This document shows, in pieces, positions 7,947 through 16,485 of a stretch of DNA of 50,283 nt. The notes under the pieces were generated by a model that was not told the origin of the DNA, did not search any database, and worked only from the letters and a program-made list of their open reading frames with translations. Source of the stretch: an uncultured Lachnospiraceae bacterium (GTDB lineage Bacteria; Bacillota; Clostridia; Lachnospirales; Lachnospiraceae); the NCBI GenBank assembly GCA_910588825.1, contig CAJURF010000020.1, positions 1 through 50,283 of the forward strand. The letters run 5' to 3'. Numbering within the stretch: the stretch's first letter is position 1; each line of letters opens with the position of its first letter. Position numbers and translations under genes: made by a program.

Positions 7947-9148
7947 TACTTACCCGCGTCCGCAAGATATTTTTTCAAAGTTTCCGCCCTGTCCAGTTTT
8001 TCCCACGGCAGGTCCAAATCATTGCGTCCAAAATGTCCATAGGCCGCTGTCTGTTTGTAGATCGGTCTTCTCAAATCCAGCATTTTAATAATTCCCGCTG
8101 GTCTCAAATCAAAGTTTTCCCGGATAATTTCTACTAACTTTACGTCCTCCAGTTTTCCTGTTCCAAATGTATCCACACGGACAGAAGTGGGAGAAGCCAC
8201 TCCGATGGCATAGGCCAGCTGAATCTCACATCTGTCTGCCAGGCCTGCGGCCACCAGATTCTTCGCCGCATAACGGGCCGCATATGCGGCAGAACGGTCC
8301 ACTTTCGTGCAGTCTTTTCCAGAAAAAGCGCCGCCCCCGTGCCGTGCAAATCCCCCATACGTATCCACGATAATCTTTCTTCCCGTCAGACCGCTGTCGC
8401 CGTTTGGACCTCCAATTACAAAACGTCCTGTAGGATTAATAAAATATTTCGTATTCTCGTCCCTCATATCTTCAGGAATCACAGGCTCGAAAACGTACTT
8501 TTTAATATCCTCATGAATCTGCTCCTGTGTTACCTCCGGGTCGTGCTGGGTAGAGCACACCACAGTCTCCAGTCTGCAGGGCTTTCCATCGGGAGTATAT
8601 TCAACTGTGACCTGTGTTTTCCCATCTGGTCTGAGATATGGCAGAGTCCCGTCCTTGCGCACTTTCGTCAGCTGGCGGGCCAGTTTATGAGCCAGTGAGA
8701 TAGCATAAGGCATGTATTCTTCTGTCTCATTTGTGGCATAGCCGAACATCATTCCCTGGTCGCCTGCTCCGATTGCTTCAATATCGGAATCAGACATAGT
8801 CTTTTCCTTTGCTTCCAGGGCTTTATCCACACCCATGGCAATATCTGCGGACTGTTCGTCAATAGCAGTAATCACCCCGCAGGTATCTGCATCAAAACCA
8901 AACTTTCCTCTGGTATACCCGATCTCTTTGATGGTATCTCTGACAATTTTCTGAATATCCACATATGCTTTCGTTGTGACTTCTCCCATAACAAGAACCA
9001 GGCCTGTTGTTGTGCAGGTCTCACATGCCACACGGCTCATAGGATCCTGTTCCATCAGCGCATCTAAAATCGCATCTGAAATCTGGTCGCACATTTTATC
9101 TGGATGTCCTTCTGTTACCGATTCTGATGTAAATAACAGCTTCTCCAT
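7946..9148 (-). CDS. metK: S-adenosylmethionine synthetase
   Basis: A 400-residue MetK that makes S-adenosylmethionine from methionine and ATP. It carries the family motifs: GHPDK near the N-terminus, GAGDQGMMFGYA (ATP binding), and the glycine-rich GGGAFSGKDCTKVDRSAAY. Length and architecture are normal. GGAG lies about 10 bases before the start. The 100-base gap to murA holds a murA terminator and has no room for a SAM riboswitch, so any control by methionine status is not visible here. It is the first gene of the metK-maf-membrane-protein run. SAM made here also feeds RsmA, RsmG and the methyltransferase-like domain elsewhere in the window. Confidence 0.97.
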   Translation of the reverse strand: MEKLLFTSESVTEGHPDKMCDQISDAILDALMEQDPMSRVACETCTTTGLVLVMGEVTTKAYVDIQKIVRDTIKEIGYTRGKFGFDADTCGVITAIDEQSADIAMGVDKALEAKEKTMSDSDIEAIGAGDQGMMFGYATNETEEYMPYAISLAHKLARQLTKVRKDGTLPYLRPDGKTQVTVEYTPDGKPCRLETVVCSTQHDPEVTQEQIHEDIKKYVFEPVIPEDMRDENTKYFINPTGRFVIGGPNGDSGLTGRKIIVDTYGGFARHGGGAFSGKDCTKVDRSAAYAARYAAKNLVAAGLADRCEIQLAYAIGVASPTSVRVDTFGTGKLEDVKLVEIIRENFDLRPAGIIKMLDLRRPIYKQTAAYGHFGRNDLDLPWEKLDRAETLKKYLADAGK

Positions 9149-9201
9149 TGCTCATTCTGCTCCTTTGCTAATCTTTCTATAAACTAAACTTTCTATGCTA
9201 A

Positions 9202-9223
9202 GAAAGGCCCGTATAAACGGACC
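9202..9223 (-). terminator. Probable terminator after murA
   Basis: On the minus strand GGTCCGT-TTAT-ACGGGCC forms a 7-bp stem followed by TTTCTT, 26 bases past the murA stop. The T-run is short, so efficiency is uncertain. Confidence 0.5.
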
Positions 9224-9248
9224 ATTCCTATTCTTATTCAAAAATACG

Positions 9249-10541
9249 TTAACTAACCCGCAGCCTGAATTTTTGTATTTCCTTTTCACTGGATACTTTT
9301 TCTATCTCCGCGCCGAGACTTCTCAATTTTACTTCAAAATCCTCGTATCCTCTCTGTATATATACAATATCGTCGATAATTGTAATCCCCTCGGCTGCCA
9401 GCCCGGCAATTACCAAAGCTGCTCCTGCTCTCAGGTCAGAGGCACAGACCCGGGCACCGGCCAGACTCCTCACTCCGTCAATAATCGCTGTGTTTCCCTG
9501 TACTTTAATATTAGCACCCATCCTGGACAATTCATCCACATATTTGAAACGGTTCTCAAATATACTCTCAGTGACAATGCTGGTTCCCTGTGCCATGGCC
9601 AGCGTCACAGAAATCTGAGGCTGCATATCAGTGGGGTAACCGGGATAGGGAAGTGTCTTCACGTGGGTTCTTTTCAGACTTCTATTGGCCATCACCCGCA
9701 CCGCGTCATCAAATTCTTCCACTTCACAGCCGATTTCTTCTAATTTTGCAGTAGTTGCCTCCAGATGTTTCGGTATCACATTTCTCACCAGAACATCCCC
9801 TCTTGTAGCTGCAGCCGCGAACATAAACGTCCCGGCCTCAATCTGGTCAGGTATAATAGAATACTCCGTTTTATGCAGCTTTTCCACACCTTTGATTCGG
9901 ATAACATCTGTACCGGCTCCTTTAATATTAGCCCCCATACTGTTCAGGAAATTGGCCACATCCACCACATGAGGTTCACGGGCCGCATTCTCGATAATGG
10001 TACGTCCATTGGCAAGGGAAGCTGCCATCATAATATTAATGGTTGCCCCCACAGAAACCACGTCAAGGAAAATGTGGCTTCCCTTCAACTCATCTGCCTG
10101 TGTGACAATAGCCCCATGCCGGATCTCAACAGAAGCCCCAAGAGCCCTGAACCCCTTTAAATGCTGGTCAATGGGACGGCTGCCGATATTGCACCCGCCT
10201 GGCAGCGGTACTTCTGCATGTTTGTATTTTCCTAACAGTGCTCCCAGAAGATAGTAGGAAGCACGGATCTTCTTAATAAATTCATAATCTACGCTTAAAG
10301 CCTGAATTGTGGAACCATTGACCTTTACGCAGGATTTGCTGACTCTCTCTACAGTTGCCCCGATTTCCTGGATTGCTTCCAGCAATACATTGGTATCCCT
10401 TACATTCGGCATATTTTCAATCAGTATCGTCTCATCTGTCATGATTGCCGCTGCCAGAATCGCCAATGCTGCATTCTTTGCCCCCGCGATTTCCACTTCA
10501 CCTACCAGGGGATTTCCGCCTTTGATCACATATTGTTCCAT
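9249..10541 (-). CDS. murA: UDP-N-acetylglucosamine 1-carboxyvinyltransferase
   Basis: A 430-residue enolpyruvyl transferase of the EPSP-synthase fold, performing the first committed step of peptidoglycan synthesis (phosphoenolpyruvate plus UDP-GlcNAc). The substrate-binding GAKNAAL is at about residues 20-26, and the catalytic loop PLPGGCNIGSRPID carries Cys117, the fosfomycin target, so the enzyme should be of the fosfomycin-sensitive type. The start has AGAGGTGC just upstream. It stands alone, with about 180 bases of AT-rich DNA upstream and a probable terminator downstream. Firmicutes often carry two copies (murA and murAB/murZ); the window cannot say which this is. Confidence 0.96.
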   Translation of the reverse strand: MEQYVIKGGNPLVGEVEIAGAKNAALAILAAAIMTDETILIENMPNVRDTNVLLEAIQEIGATVERVSKSCVKVNGSTIQALSVDYEFIKKIRASYYLLGALLGKYKHAEVPLPGGCNIGSRPIDQHLKGFRALGASVEIRHGAIVTQADELKGSHIFLDVVSVGATINIMMAASLANGRTIIENAAREPHVVDVANFLNSMGANIKGAGTDVIRIKGVEKLHKTEYSIIPDQIEAGTFMFAAAATRGDVLVRNVIPKHLEATTAKLEEIGCEVEEFDDAVRVMANRSLKRTHVKTLPYPGYPTDMQPQISVTLAMAQGTSIVTESIFENRFKYVDELSRMGANIKVQGNTAIIDGVRSLAGARVCASDLRAGAALVIAGLAAEGITIIDDIVYIQRGYEDFEVKLRSLGAEIEKVSSEKEIQKFRLRVS

Positions 10542-10721
10542 ACTGCACCTCTATATTTTTCATAACTGCATAAACTGCCATACAGTTACATTTTATTTAT
10601 ACTCCAGTAAAATTGCCGTAATATTTCCATCAGACAATATAGATATATCTTATAACAATTACATCACTTTGTAAATAATTATTTTATCATCCATTTTCCC
10701 TGACAGCTGCTATTACCTAAT

Positions 10722-12374
10722 TTATGGATAGATATCCTGCGCCGCCTCCATCAGAGCAGGAATCAATTGTTTCTTTCTGGACACAACACCTTGCAGCACG
10801 TATGTATCATTATCCTTTTGAACATGGAATGCAGACTCAATCATCTGTTCGCTGTTTTCTCCATAATACAAGAGTTCTGTAGATTCCTCCATAATATTTG
10901 TCAGCATGAAATACACCTGTGAAACTTCATGTTTTCCACATTCACTTTTCATATATGGAAGTAATTTTTCTTTTAATGTGATAAGTTCTTCCGCATTCAT
11001 GGAACTGATCTGTCCTACGCCAAAATTCACTTCGTCAGCCATAAATTTCTTATAATCCTGATAGAAAATAACCTCCGGAGATTTATCTTTCAGATTGCTT
11101 CCCGCTTTGAACATATCCGCCGCAAACTGCTGAATATCAATATCCGCAATCAGCGCCAGCGCACCCGCCGCCATTTTATCGGCCACTGTACATGTTGGGG
11201 ACCGGAACATTAATGTGTCTGATATAATGGCCGCACATAACAGTCCTGCAATACTGGGGGATACATCCAGCTTATTTTCCACATAAAACTGATACATGAT
11301 GGTCGCTGTACATCCCACCGGCTGATTCCGGAATACTACTGGCTGTATGGTTTCCAGATTTCCCAGCCTGTGATGGTCAATAATCTCAAGAATCTCCGCA
11401 TTTTCTATGTTATCCACAGCCTGGTCTTTCTCATTATGGTCCACCAGAATAATCTGCTTTTTGCGCATTCCCATAAAATTCCGCCTGGAAATCGTTCCGA
11501 TACATTTTCCCTTTTTGCTGATTACCGGAAACGCCCTGTGGCGGTGTTTCACCATCTCATCTTTAATATTATCGGTATAATCTTCTGTACTGAATGTAAC
11601 CAGATTGTCTTTTCTCATAATATAGCGTATAGGAATGCTCTGATTGATCATAGTGGCCGCAGTATAGGTATCCAGCGGACTGGCGATGAGCACGCATCCG
11701 TGCTGGGCTGCCAGACGTTTCACTTCATCACTTACGCCGGACCCCAGACAAATGATCACACAGCTGACGCCCCTCTGGATCACAAACTTCTGGTCTTCCT
11801 CTCTGTTTGCCATAATAACCAGGTCATGGTGCTGGACATGTTCCTTCATAAGCTCCGGATGAGCCGCCCCGATAATCACTTTACCTTTTGTAAAATAGGA
11901 CTGCTCATTTCCCACCACAATCTCCCCGTCTACAGTCTGGGCAATACTCTGATACTGTGTCTGGGCTTTGGCAAGAATCCGGTTATCAGACATCTCCATG
12001 TAAATTCTGGCAATATCTCCGATTGTGACAAGCCCCTCCAGATGTCCTTCCTTGTCTTTCACAAGAAGGGTAACTGCGCCGCTTTCCCTCATCATATTCC
12101 ATGCGGTTTTCACAGAATAATACCCATAAGCGTCCGGACTCTTTCGGATATCCATATCCTTTACCTGAGTTCCCACATCGCTGATATATCCAGGAGGGTC
12201 CACGCCAAACCGGTTCAGCACATATGCAGTCTCCTCATTGAGCTGTCCCGCCCTTTTTGCCGAATAACGCTGATTTGTAGTCCTGTTCTTAATATCTGCA
12301 TAGGCAATTGCCGAGCAGACAGAATCTGTATCCGGATTTTTATGGCCAACGATAATAATTTTCCGACTCGCCAT
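10722..12374 (-). CDS. ppaC: CBS/DRTGG-containing manganese-dependent inorganic pyrophosphatase
   Basis: A 550-residue family II inorganic pyrophosphatase that hydrolyses PPi to phosphate in the cytoplasm. The N-terminal DHH segment begins GHKNPDTDSVCSA with metal ligands His11, Asp15 and Asp17. It is interrupted by a regulatory insert of CBS, DRTGG and CBS motifs (about residues 70-300), and resumes with ILVDHNE and EIIDHHRLG, followed by a DHHA2 domain with RSPTCT. CBS-type family II enzymes are known to be inhibited or activated by adenine nucleotides, and the DRTGG form also binds diadenosine polyphosphates; I infer the same here from the domains. The start lies 2 bases after the upstream S1-domain gene's stop, so the two form an operon. 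Confidence 0.93.
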   Translation of the reverse strand: MASRKIIIVGHKNPDTDSVCSAIAYADIKNRTTNQRYSAKRAGQLNEETAYVLNRFGVDPPGYISDVGTQVKDMDIRKSPDAYGYYSVKTAWNMMRESGAVTLLVKDKEGHLEGLVTIGDIARIYMEMSDNRILAKAQTQYQSIAQTVDGEIVVGNEQSYFTKGKVIIGAAHPELMKEHVQHHDLVIMANREEDQKFVIQRGVSCVIICLGSGVSDEVKRLAAQHGCVLIASPLDTYTAATMINQSIPIRYIMRKDNLVTFSTEDYTDNIKDEMVKHRHRAFPVISKKGKCIGTISRRNFMGMRKKQIILVDHNEKDQAVDNIENAEILEIIDHHRLGNLETIQPVVFRNQPVGCTATIMYQFYVENKLDVSPSIAGLLCAAIISDTLMFRSPTCTVADKMAAGALALIADIDIQQFAADMFKAGSNLKDKSPEVIFYQDYKKFMADEVNFGVGQISSMNAEELITLKEKLLPYMKSECGKHEVSQVYFMLTNIMEESTELLYYGENSEQMIESAFHVQKDNDTYVLQGVVSRKKQLIPALMEAAQDIYP

Positions 12375-12376
12375 AT

Positions 12377-13096
12377 TTAGTCATCCAATTTAATATTTGC
12401 AAACAGAGAACCCAGAGAAGTGGTCAGCTCCTGGCTCTTGGGAATCTCATAATCGGTTACCTGTTCTTCTGAGTCTGAACCGTCGCTTAAAGCTTTGATG
12501 CTTAAACTTAACTTGCCATCCTGAATTTTCGTGATCTTTGCGGTCACTTCGTCTCCCATGCTCAGTACTTCCTGAACAGTTTTCAGCCTCCGGTTACTAA
12601 TCTGTGAAATATGCACAAGCCCGGACAGACCATTTTCCAGTTTTACAAAAGCTCCGTAAGGCTTGATGCTGTCCACCACACCTTTTACCACTGTGCCAAC
12701 CTGGATCTTCGCAAGTTCTTCCTGTTTCTTTGCTTCCTGGGCTTCTCTTAAAATCTCCTTAGCGGAGAGAATCAGCCTTTTATTTTCTACATCAATCTCA
12801 AATACACGCACTTTAATATGCTGTCCCTGGAACTCATTCAAATCTTCCACATAGGTTAAAGATAGTTTGGAAGCCGGAATAAAGCCGCGCACTTCATTCA
12901 CAAAAGCCACTGCTCCTCCTTTTACGATCTCCTTAATCTTAACTTCCACCTCTGTCTTGTCGTCTTTCATCTGTTTCAGTTCTTCCCAGACAGCCTGTTC
13001 TTCCTCACTCATAGACGCAAACAGATCCTGTTTTTCTTCCATTTCCTGATAAGAAACTTCTAACTCTTTTTCATAATCTTTCATTGTCTCAGACAT
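12377..13096 (-). CDS. S1 RNA-binding domain protein (RpsA-like)
   Basis: A 239-residue protein with an acidic, probably coiled N-terminus (about 1-50) and two S1 domains, about 50-120 (ending RLILSAKE) and 135-205 (containing GAFVKLENGLSGLVHISQIS). Two-S1 proteins of this size in clostridia are annotated as 30S ribosomal protein S1 homologues; RNA binding is well supported, and a translation-related role is inferred. A GTG at 13108 opens the frame, but GGAG at about 13111-13108 is right against it. The ATG at 13096, 11 bases after GGAG, is the better start. It is the first gene of an operon with the pyrophosphatase; an extended -10 TGCTATAAT lies at 13144-13152. Confidence 0.88.
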   Translation of the reverse strand: MSETMKDYEKELEVSYQEMEEKQDLFASMSEEEQAVWEELKQMKDDKTEVEVKIKEIVKGGAVAFVNEVRGFIPASKLSLTYVEDLNEFQGQHIKVRVFEIDVENKRLILSAKEILREAQEAKKQEELAKIQVGTVVKGVVDSIKPYGAFVKLENGLSGLVHISQISNRRLKTVQEVLSMGDEVTAKITKIQDGKLSLSIKALSDGSDSEEQVTDYEIPKSQELTTSLGSLFANIKLDD

Positions 13097-13528
13097 AATT
13101 TTAAACACTCCTTATATTTAATATAGTAACACGATTTTTTTCTATTATAGCACAGATTATCCCTCAGTGAAACTGGAAATGGATAAAGTTAAATAGGGCA
13201 AAAATCACTAAATTTTTTTCGCGTTTCGTGTTTTTCATGACTTTTTTATATCAATAATAACGAAAAATTTTCTCTATTATATATTCTGTTTGTGTAATTT
13301 AGGTGTGTTTTACATTTTTTCTATATTTTGTTCATTTTTTATTCACATTTCACTGCTATAATGTTTCAATAGTAGAAGATATGCTGTTGCTGTAGGGAAG
13401 ACTTAAATATTTTCTTGCACAGGCTACTTTTCTAGATAATTTTTTCATAATAATTGCCCAGGCATGTTCCGCTTGCCTGGGCACTCCTCGTTTATAGGGG
13501 GAATCCAATTACGGTACTTTTTCAGGAG
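13097..13528. other. AT-rich intergenic region with promoters and a hairpin
   Basis: This 432-base gap separates the S1-domain gene from the small alarmone synthetase gene. On the minus strand an extended -10 (TGCTATAAT, 13152-13144), with a weak TTTCAC -35 at 13172-13167, serves the S1 gene. On the plus strand TGCTATAAT (13354-13362) could start a roughly 110-base RNA that ends in the hairpin at 13455-13483. The middle (13190-13350) is very AT-rich with no open frame I believe. Confidence 0.45.
13455..13483. terminator. Strong hairpin downstream of the alarmone synthetase gene
   Basis: TGCCCAGGCA and TGCCTGGGCA form a perfect 10-bp stem with a 9-base loop. It lies about 46 bases past the stop of the minus-strand gene. 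No clean T-run follows on either strand, so it could be a terminator or part of a small RNA. Confidence 0.45.
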
Positions 13529-14185
13529 TCACGAAGCATCTTTCTCTTTCTGGGATGCTGAAATTGCCTCGTTAAGGCACAGCATTCTGTCATCCAGGTG
13601 CCCTACCATTTTGGCACATTCCCGAAGTTCTGCGCTGATATACTCAGGGACGCTTCCCTCGAATTTGTAATTAATTTTGTGCTCCAGCGTGGCCCAAAAG
13701 TCCTGTGCCACTGTGCGAATCTGGATTTCCACCTTCGTATCCAGCACAGTGTCCGAGAGAAACACCGGGACTGCCACAATCATGTGATAACTGCTGTAAC
13801 CGCTCTCTTTAGGAAATTTTATATAATCCTTAATAGATATTACTTTCAAATCACTCTGATTAGCTATCATGTCTGCCAGACGGTAAATATCTGAGGTAAA
13901 AGAACAGGTTATACGGATTCCCGCTATATCATTCACGTATCTCACCATATTGGCCACAGTGGATTCGTATCCATGCTTTTTCAGCTTTTTTAAAATACTT
14001 TCCGGTTTTTTTAATCTGGATTTTACATGCTCAATAGGGTTGTAACGGTGTCTGTGCTGGAATTCGTCATTGAGGATATCAATCTTTGTCCCAATCTGCT
14101 TCAAAGCTGCACTATAAATAAATATAACGGTATCCCAATCATCTACTTCCTTAAAATAACTTAATGGCAAGGATTCTATCGCCAT
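13529..14185 (-). CDS. Small alarmone synthetase (RelA/SpoT-domain GTP pyrophosphokinase)
   Basis: A 218-residue single-domain (p)ppGpp synthetase that transfers pyrophosphate from ATP to GDP/GTP. Visible RelA_SpoT motifs: VKSRLKKPESILKKLKK (ATP-binding basic segment), NDIAGIRITC with the catalytic-site Asp, KESGYSSYHMIV (substrate loop), and EIQIRTVAQDFWATLEHK, which resembles SasB/RelQ-type enzymes. No hydrolase, TGS or ACT domain is present, so it is not a long RSH protein. Members of this branch act in the cytoplasm, often as tetramers. It stands alone, with an extended -10 promoter (TGGTATAAT, 14233-14225) and a GAAGGAAG ribosome site. Confidence 0.93.
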   Translation of the reverse strand: MAIESLPLSYFKEVDDWDTVIFIYSAALKQIGTKIDILNDEFQHRHRYNPIEHVKSRLKKPESILKKLKKHGYESTVANMVRYVNDIAGIRITCSFTSDIYRLADMIANQSDLKVISIKDYIKFPKESGYSSYHMIVAVPVFLSDTVLDTKVEIQIRTVAQDFWATLEHKINYKFEGSVPEYISAELRECAKMVGHLDDRMLCLNEAISASQKEKDAS

Positions 14186-14224
14186 ACAATCACTTCCTTC
14201 ATTTGTTGATACATATCGCTGAAT

Positions 14225-14233
14225 ATTATACCA
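14225..14233 (-). promoter_or_regulatory. Extended -10 promoter of the alarmone synthetase gene
   Basis: TGGTATAAT on the minus strand, with the start expected about 33 bases upstream of the ATG. No good -35 is visible at the ideal distance, as is usual for extended -10 promoters. Confidence 0.55.
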
Positions 14234-14278
14234 TAATTATCAGCATATTTGTGAATTTTCCTGGCTTTTAATCCTTTT

Positions 14279-15262
14279 TTAAGAAACTACTGAATTCTTT
14301 AATTCTTTTCCCTGATCCAAAGCATAAGCATTTTCAAGTGTAATTTCTGCAATTGCCTTTGTTGCCTCTCTTGTAAAAAATCCCATATGAGAGCTGATAA
14401 GCACATTGGGAAATGAAGTGAGCCTTGCCAGTATCTCATCTCTCATAATATCATTAGACCGGTCCTCATAAAAAACCCCTTCTTCTTCCTCATAAACATC
14501 CAATCCCACTCCCGCAAACGTTCTGTTCAGCAGTCCCTCAATTAAATATCCTGCATCAATGAGCCCCCCGCGGGAAGTATTTACCAGATAGACATTTTTT
14601 TTCATCATATCAATGCTTTCTTTGTTAATGATGTGATAGGTTTCTTCTGTCAGCGGACAGTGCAGACTGATCACATCTGAATTTCTGAATAATTCTTCCT
14701 TGGATACATATTTCACAGATAAATCAGAGTTGGGATATGGGTCATAGGCGATTACATCCATGGAAAAGCCCTGGCAGATGCGTATCATGGCCTGTCCGAT
14801 TTTACCTGTCCCCACAATACCTGCTGTCTTGCGGAACAGATCTCTGCCCATAAGCCCATTAATATTCATATTAAATTCCCGGGTTCTGGTATATGCCTTA
14901 TGTGTATAACGGTTCACCGTCAAAAGCATGGCCATGGCGTATTCCGCCACTGCCTCCGGGGAGTAGCTGGGAACTCTGAGAACCTCCAGCTTCCCTTTTG
15001 CAGCCCTCAGGTCCACGTGATTAAAGCCGGCGCTGCGAAGAAGAATTGCCTTTACTCCCATTTGATAAAGTTCTTCAATCATAGGTGCAGTCACGTAATC
15101 ATTGACAAAAATACAAATGGCATCGTATCCTCTCGCCAGGGAAATACTGGCCTCCTTACAGGGACTCTCCAGAAAATCTATGGTAAATCCATACTTCTCC
15201 TTATTCAGAGAATCAAACCAGATTTTATCATAAGGCTTTGTACTATAAAAAGCAATTTTCAT
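14279..15262 (-). CDS. D-2-hydroxyacid (D-lactate-type) dehydrogenase
   Basis: A 327-residue NAD-dependent dehydrogenase of the D-isomer 2-hydroxyacid family, probably interconverting pyruvate and D-lactate. The Rossmann motif GIVGTGKIGQ lies near residue 147. The catalytic set Arg (NTSRGGLID), Glu (GLDVYEEEEG) and His (SSHMGFF) is present. The N-terminus MKIAFYSTKPYDKIWF fits D-lactate dehydrogenases of clostridia. The frame opens with a TTG two codons earlier, but AAGGAG is 8 bases before the ATG at 15262. It is monocistronic, with an upstream region of about 350 bases. D-lactate as substrate is inferred; related enzymes reduce other 2-oxoacids. Confidence 0.88.
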   Translation of the reverse strand: MKIAFYSTKPYDKIWFDSLNKEKYGFTIDFLESPCKEASISLARGYDAICIFVNDYVTAPMIEELYQMGVKAILLRSAGFNHVDLRAAKGKLEVLRVPSYSPEAVAEYAMAMLLTVNRYTHKAYTRTREFNMNINGLMGRDLFRKTAGIVGTGKIGQAMIRICQGFSMDVIAYDPYPNSDLSVKYVSKEELFRNSDVISLHCPLTEETYHIINKESIDMMKKNVYLVNTSRGGLIDAGYLIEGLLNRTFAGVGLDVYEEEEGVFYEDRSNDIMRDEILARLTSFPNVLISSHMGFFTREATKAIAEITLENAYALDQGKELKNSVVS

Positions 15263-15492
15263 ACTCAAAACTCCTTTTTATTTTTTAGTCTTTCCCCGCA
15301 CCGCAAAAAATATGCTTTTGAAAGCTATTCATAAATCATTAGACGATTGTTCATGATTTCTTTACAAGTTAATCATTTTCTTCTCATATTTCACAGCTAT
15401 ACTAACATCATAAAAATAATAACAACAAACAATTATTTTTATCAAATTTCTTTTTCATATGTCGATAGTAATCGACACTCTTTCCTTTAATT

Positions 15493-15524
15493 AAAATAGA
15501 ACGCTCCGCTAAGCGTTCTATTTT
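15493..15524. terminator. Terminator-like inverted repeat
   Basis: AAAATAGAACGCT and AGCGTTCTATTTT make a perfect 13-bp stem with a 6-base loop, followed by T on the plus strand and preceded by A-runs, so it could act on both strands. No plus-strand gene ends here, which leaves its client unclear. Confidence 0.5.
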
Positions 15525-15568
15525 TTGTTATATAATTGACGATTTTTAATAACCGAATATATAGAAAG

Positions 15569-15602
15569 GGGCATGGTTTTTATAGAAATGGAAACCATGC
15601 CC
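15569..15602 (-). terminator. Terminator after the Rpn-like gene
   Basis: On the minus strand GGGCATGGTTT pairs perfectly with AAACCATGCCC (11 bp, 12-base loop) and CTTTCT follows. It starts about 10 bases past the stop codon at 15613. Confidence 0.6.
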
Positions 15603-15612
15603 TTATAAAGTC

Positions 15613-16485
15613 TTATAAATAATTGTTTATTTCATCCTCCGTAAGACTGTATTGTTTTATAAGTATTGATTTTATTTCGGAATCTGAATGTTCTAGATCA
15701 CGAAGGGCTTCTATTATTCCTTGAATCCGGCCCTCCCTGAGACCTTCTTTGCGCATTTCTTCCATTTTAGGTTCCATAATCTCTTTGATCTTAGGTTCCA
15801 TAATCTCCATCAATGCATTGCACATAAACTCATCTCCCATCAATTTTTTAATTATCTGTTTATTGGCTTTTACGCTCACATCCAAAACGGAATCTGCCAT
15901 TTCCCTTTCAGCTTTTCCTGTCAGCCGGTTTGTATATGTCAGAAGATTCTGAATGTCTTTCTCATCCAGTTTTTCAGATAAGGCCCTGAGCCATGTATGC
16001 TCTTTAGGGTCTAACTCCCTTGTGACAACAATCTGTGCTGGGAATGGAAATGGCCCTTTCATATAATAGATGCCCTGAAAGGTGCTTGTTATCTGAAAGT
16101 TATGTTCCTGAAAATACCTGAAAATTCCCTGGGGTTTAGCTTCCCGGACAATGCTTATGGTGATATCGTCTGTATGGATTCCATCAACAGTGTCTGCGTA
16201 TGATTTATAAAGACATGCATAAGCCATGGTTTTGAAAAAGGAATCTATGTTGAGATGGTCTTCCGGCGATTTGTATTCCAGGATATTATGGCCTTTGAAG
16301 AATCTTCCGATTTCGTTGGATATATGGGCGTCACTTTCCTTTTTGATGATCAGCAGGTCGATCTCTAAAGGTTTTGTGTTCAGATTATATTCTTTCTCAA
16401 AAACCAGTTTATCCTTATATTCACTCAGTTCCAGATGCATAGCGGCTGTGAATCCTGGATGCCATTGTATCTTTCTATCACTCAT
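15613..16485 (-). CDS. Rpn-like protein with PD-(D/E)XK nuclease-like core
   Basis: A 290-residue protein of a family frequent in Lachnospiraceae and often misnamed. The N-terminal part shows a PD-(D/E)XK-like set: Asp43 in PLEIDLLII, and Glu70 and Lys72 in ILEYKSPEDH, as in Rpn/PD-(D/E)XK transposase-like proteins. A helical middle follows (ADSVLDVSVKANKQIIKKLMGDE) and a basic coiled tail (KEGLREGRIQGIIEALR) typical of Rpn C-termini. Its ATG overlaps the rsmA stop by 8 bases (ATGAGTGA) and uses GGAGGGG inside rsmA, so it is translationally coupled. A truncated relative lies at 45124-45540. Nuclease activity is inferred from fold motifs; the function is unknown. Confidence 0.75.
   Translation of the reverse strand: MSDRKIQWHPGFTAAMHLELSEYKDKLVFEKEYNLNTKPLEIDLLIIKKESDAHISNEIGRFFKGHNILEYKSPEDHLNIDSFFKTMAYACLYKSYADTVDGIHTDDITISIVREAKPQGIFRYFQEHNFQITSTFQGIYYMKGPFPFPAQIVVTRELDPKEHTWLRALSEKLDEKDIQNLLTYTNRLTGKAEREMADSVLDVSVKANKQIIKKLMGDEFMCNALMEIMEPKIKEIMEPKMEEMRKEGLREGRIQGIIEALRDLEHSDSEIKSILIKQYSLTEDEINNYL

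Larger units (their letters stand above)
15263..15612. other. Intergenic region with the dehydrogenase promoter and two hairpins
   Basis: On the minus strand TTGTTA (15425-15420), 18 bases and TATAGC (15401-15396) form a possible promoter for the dehydrogenase gene, giving a leader of about 125 bases. Two inverted repeats (15493-15524 and 15569-15602) occupy the left half. No open frame of note. Confidence 0.4.

Noticed and set aside
9149..9248. A SAM riboswitch upstream of metK
   Set aside because: The gap is only 100 bases, is partly occupied by the murA terminator, and shows no SAM-I core such as the conserved stems and kink-turn.
15340..15430. A Rex (NADH-sensing) operator upstream of the D-2-hydroxyacid dehydrogenase
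   Set aside because: TGTGAAATAT resembles half a Rex box, but the second half is missing and no full inverted repeat is present.
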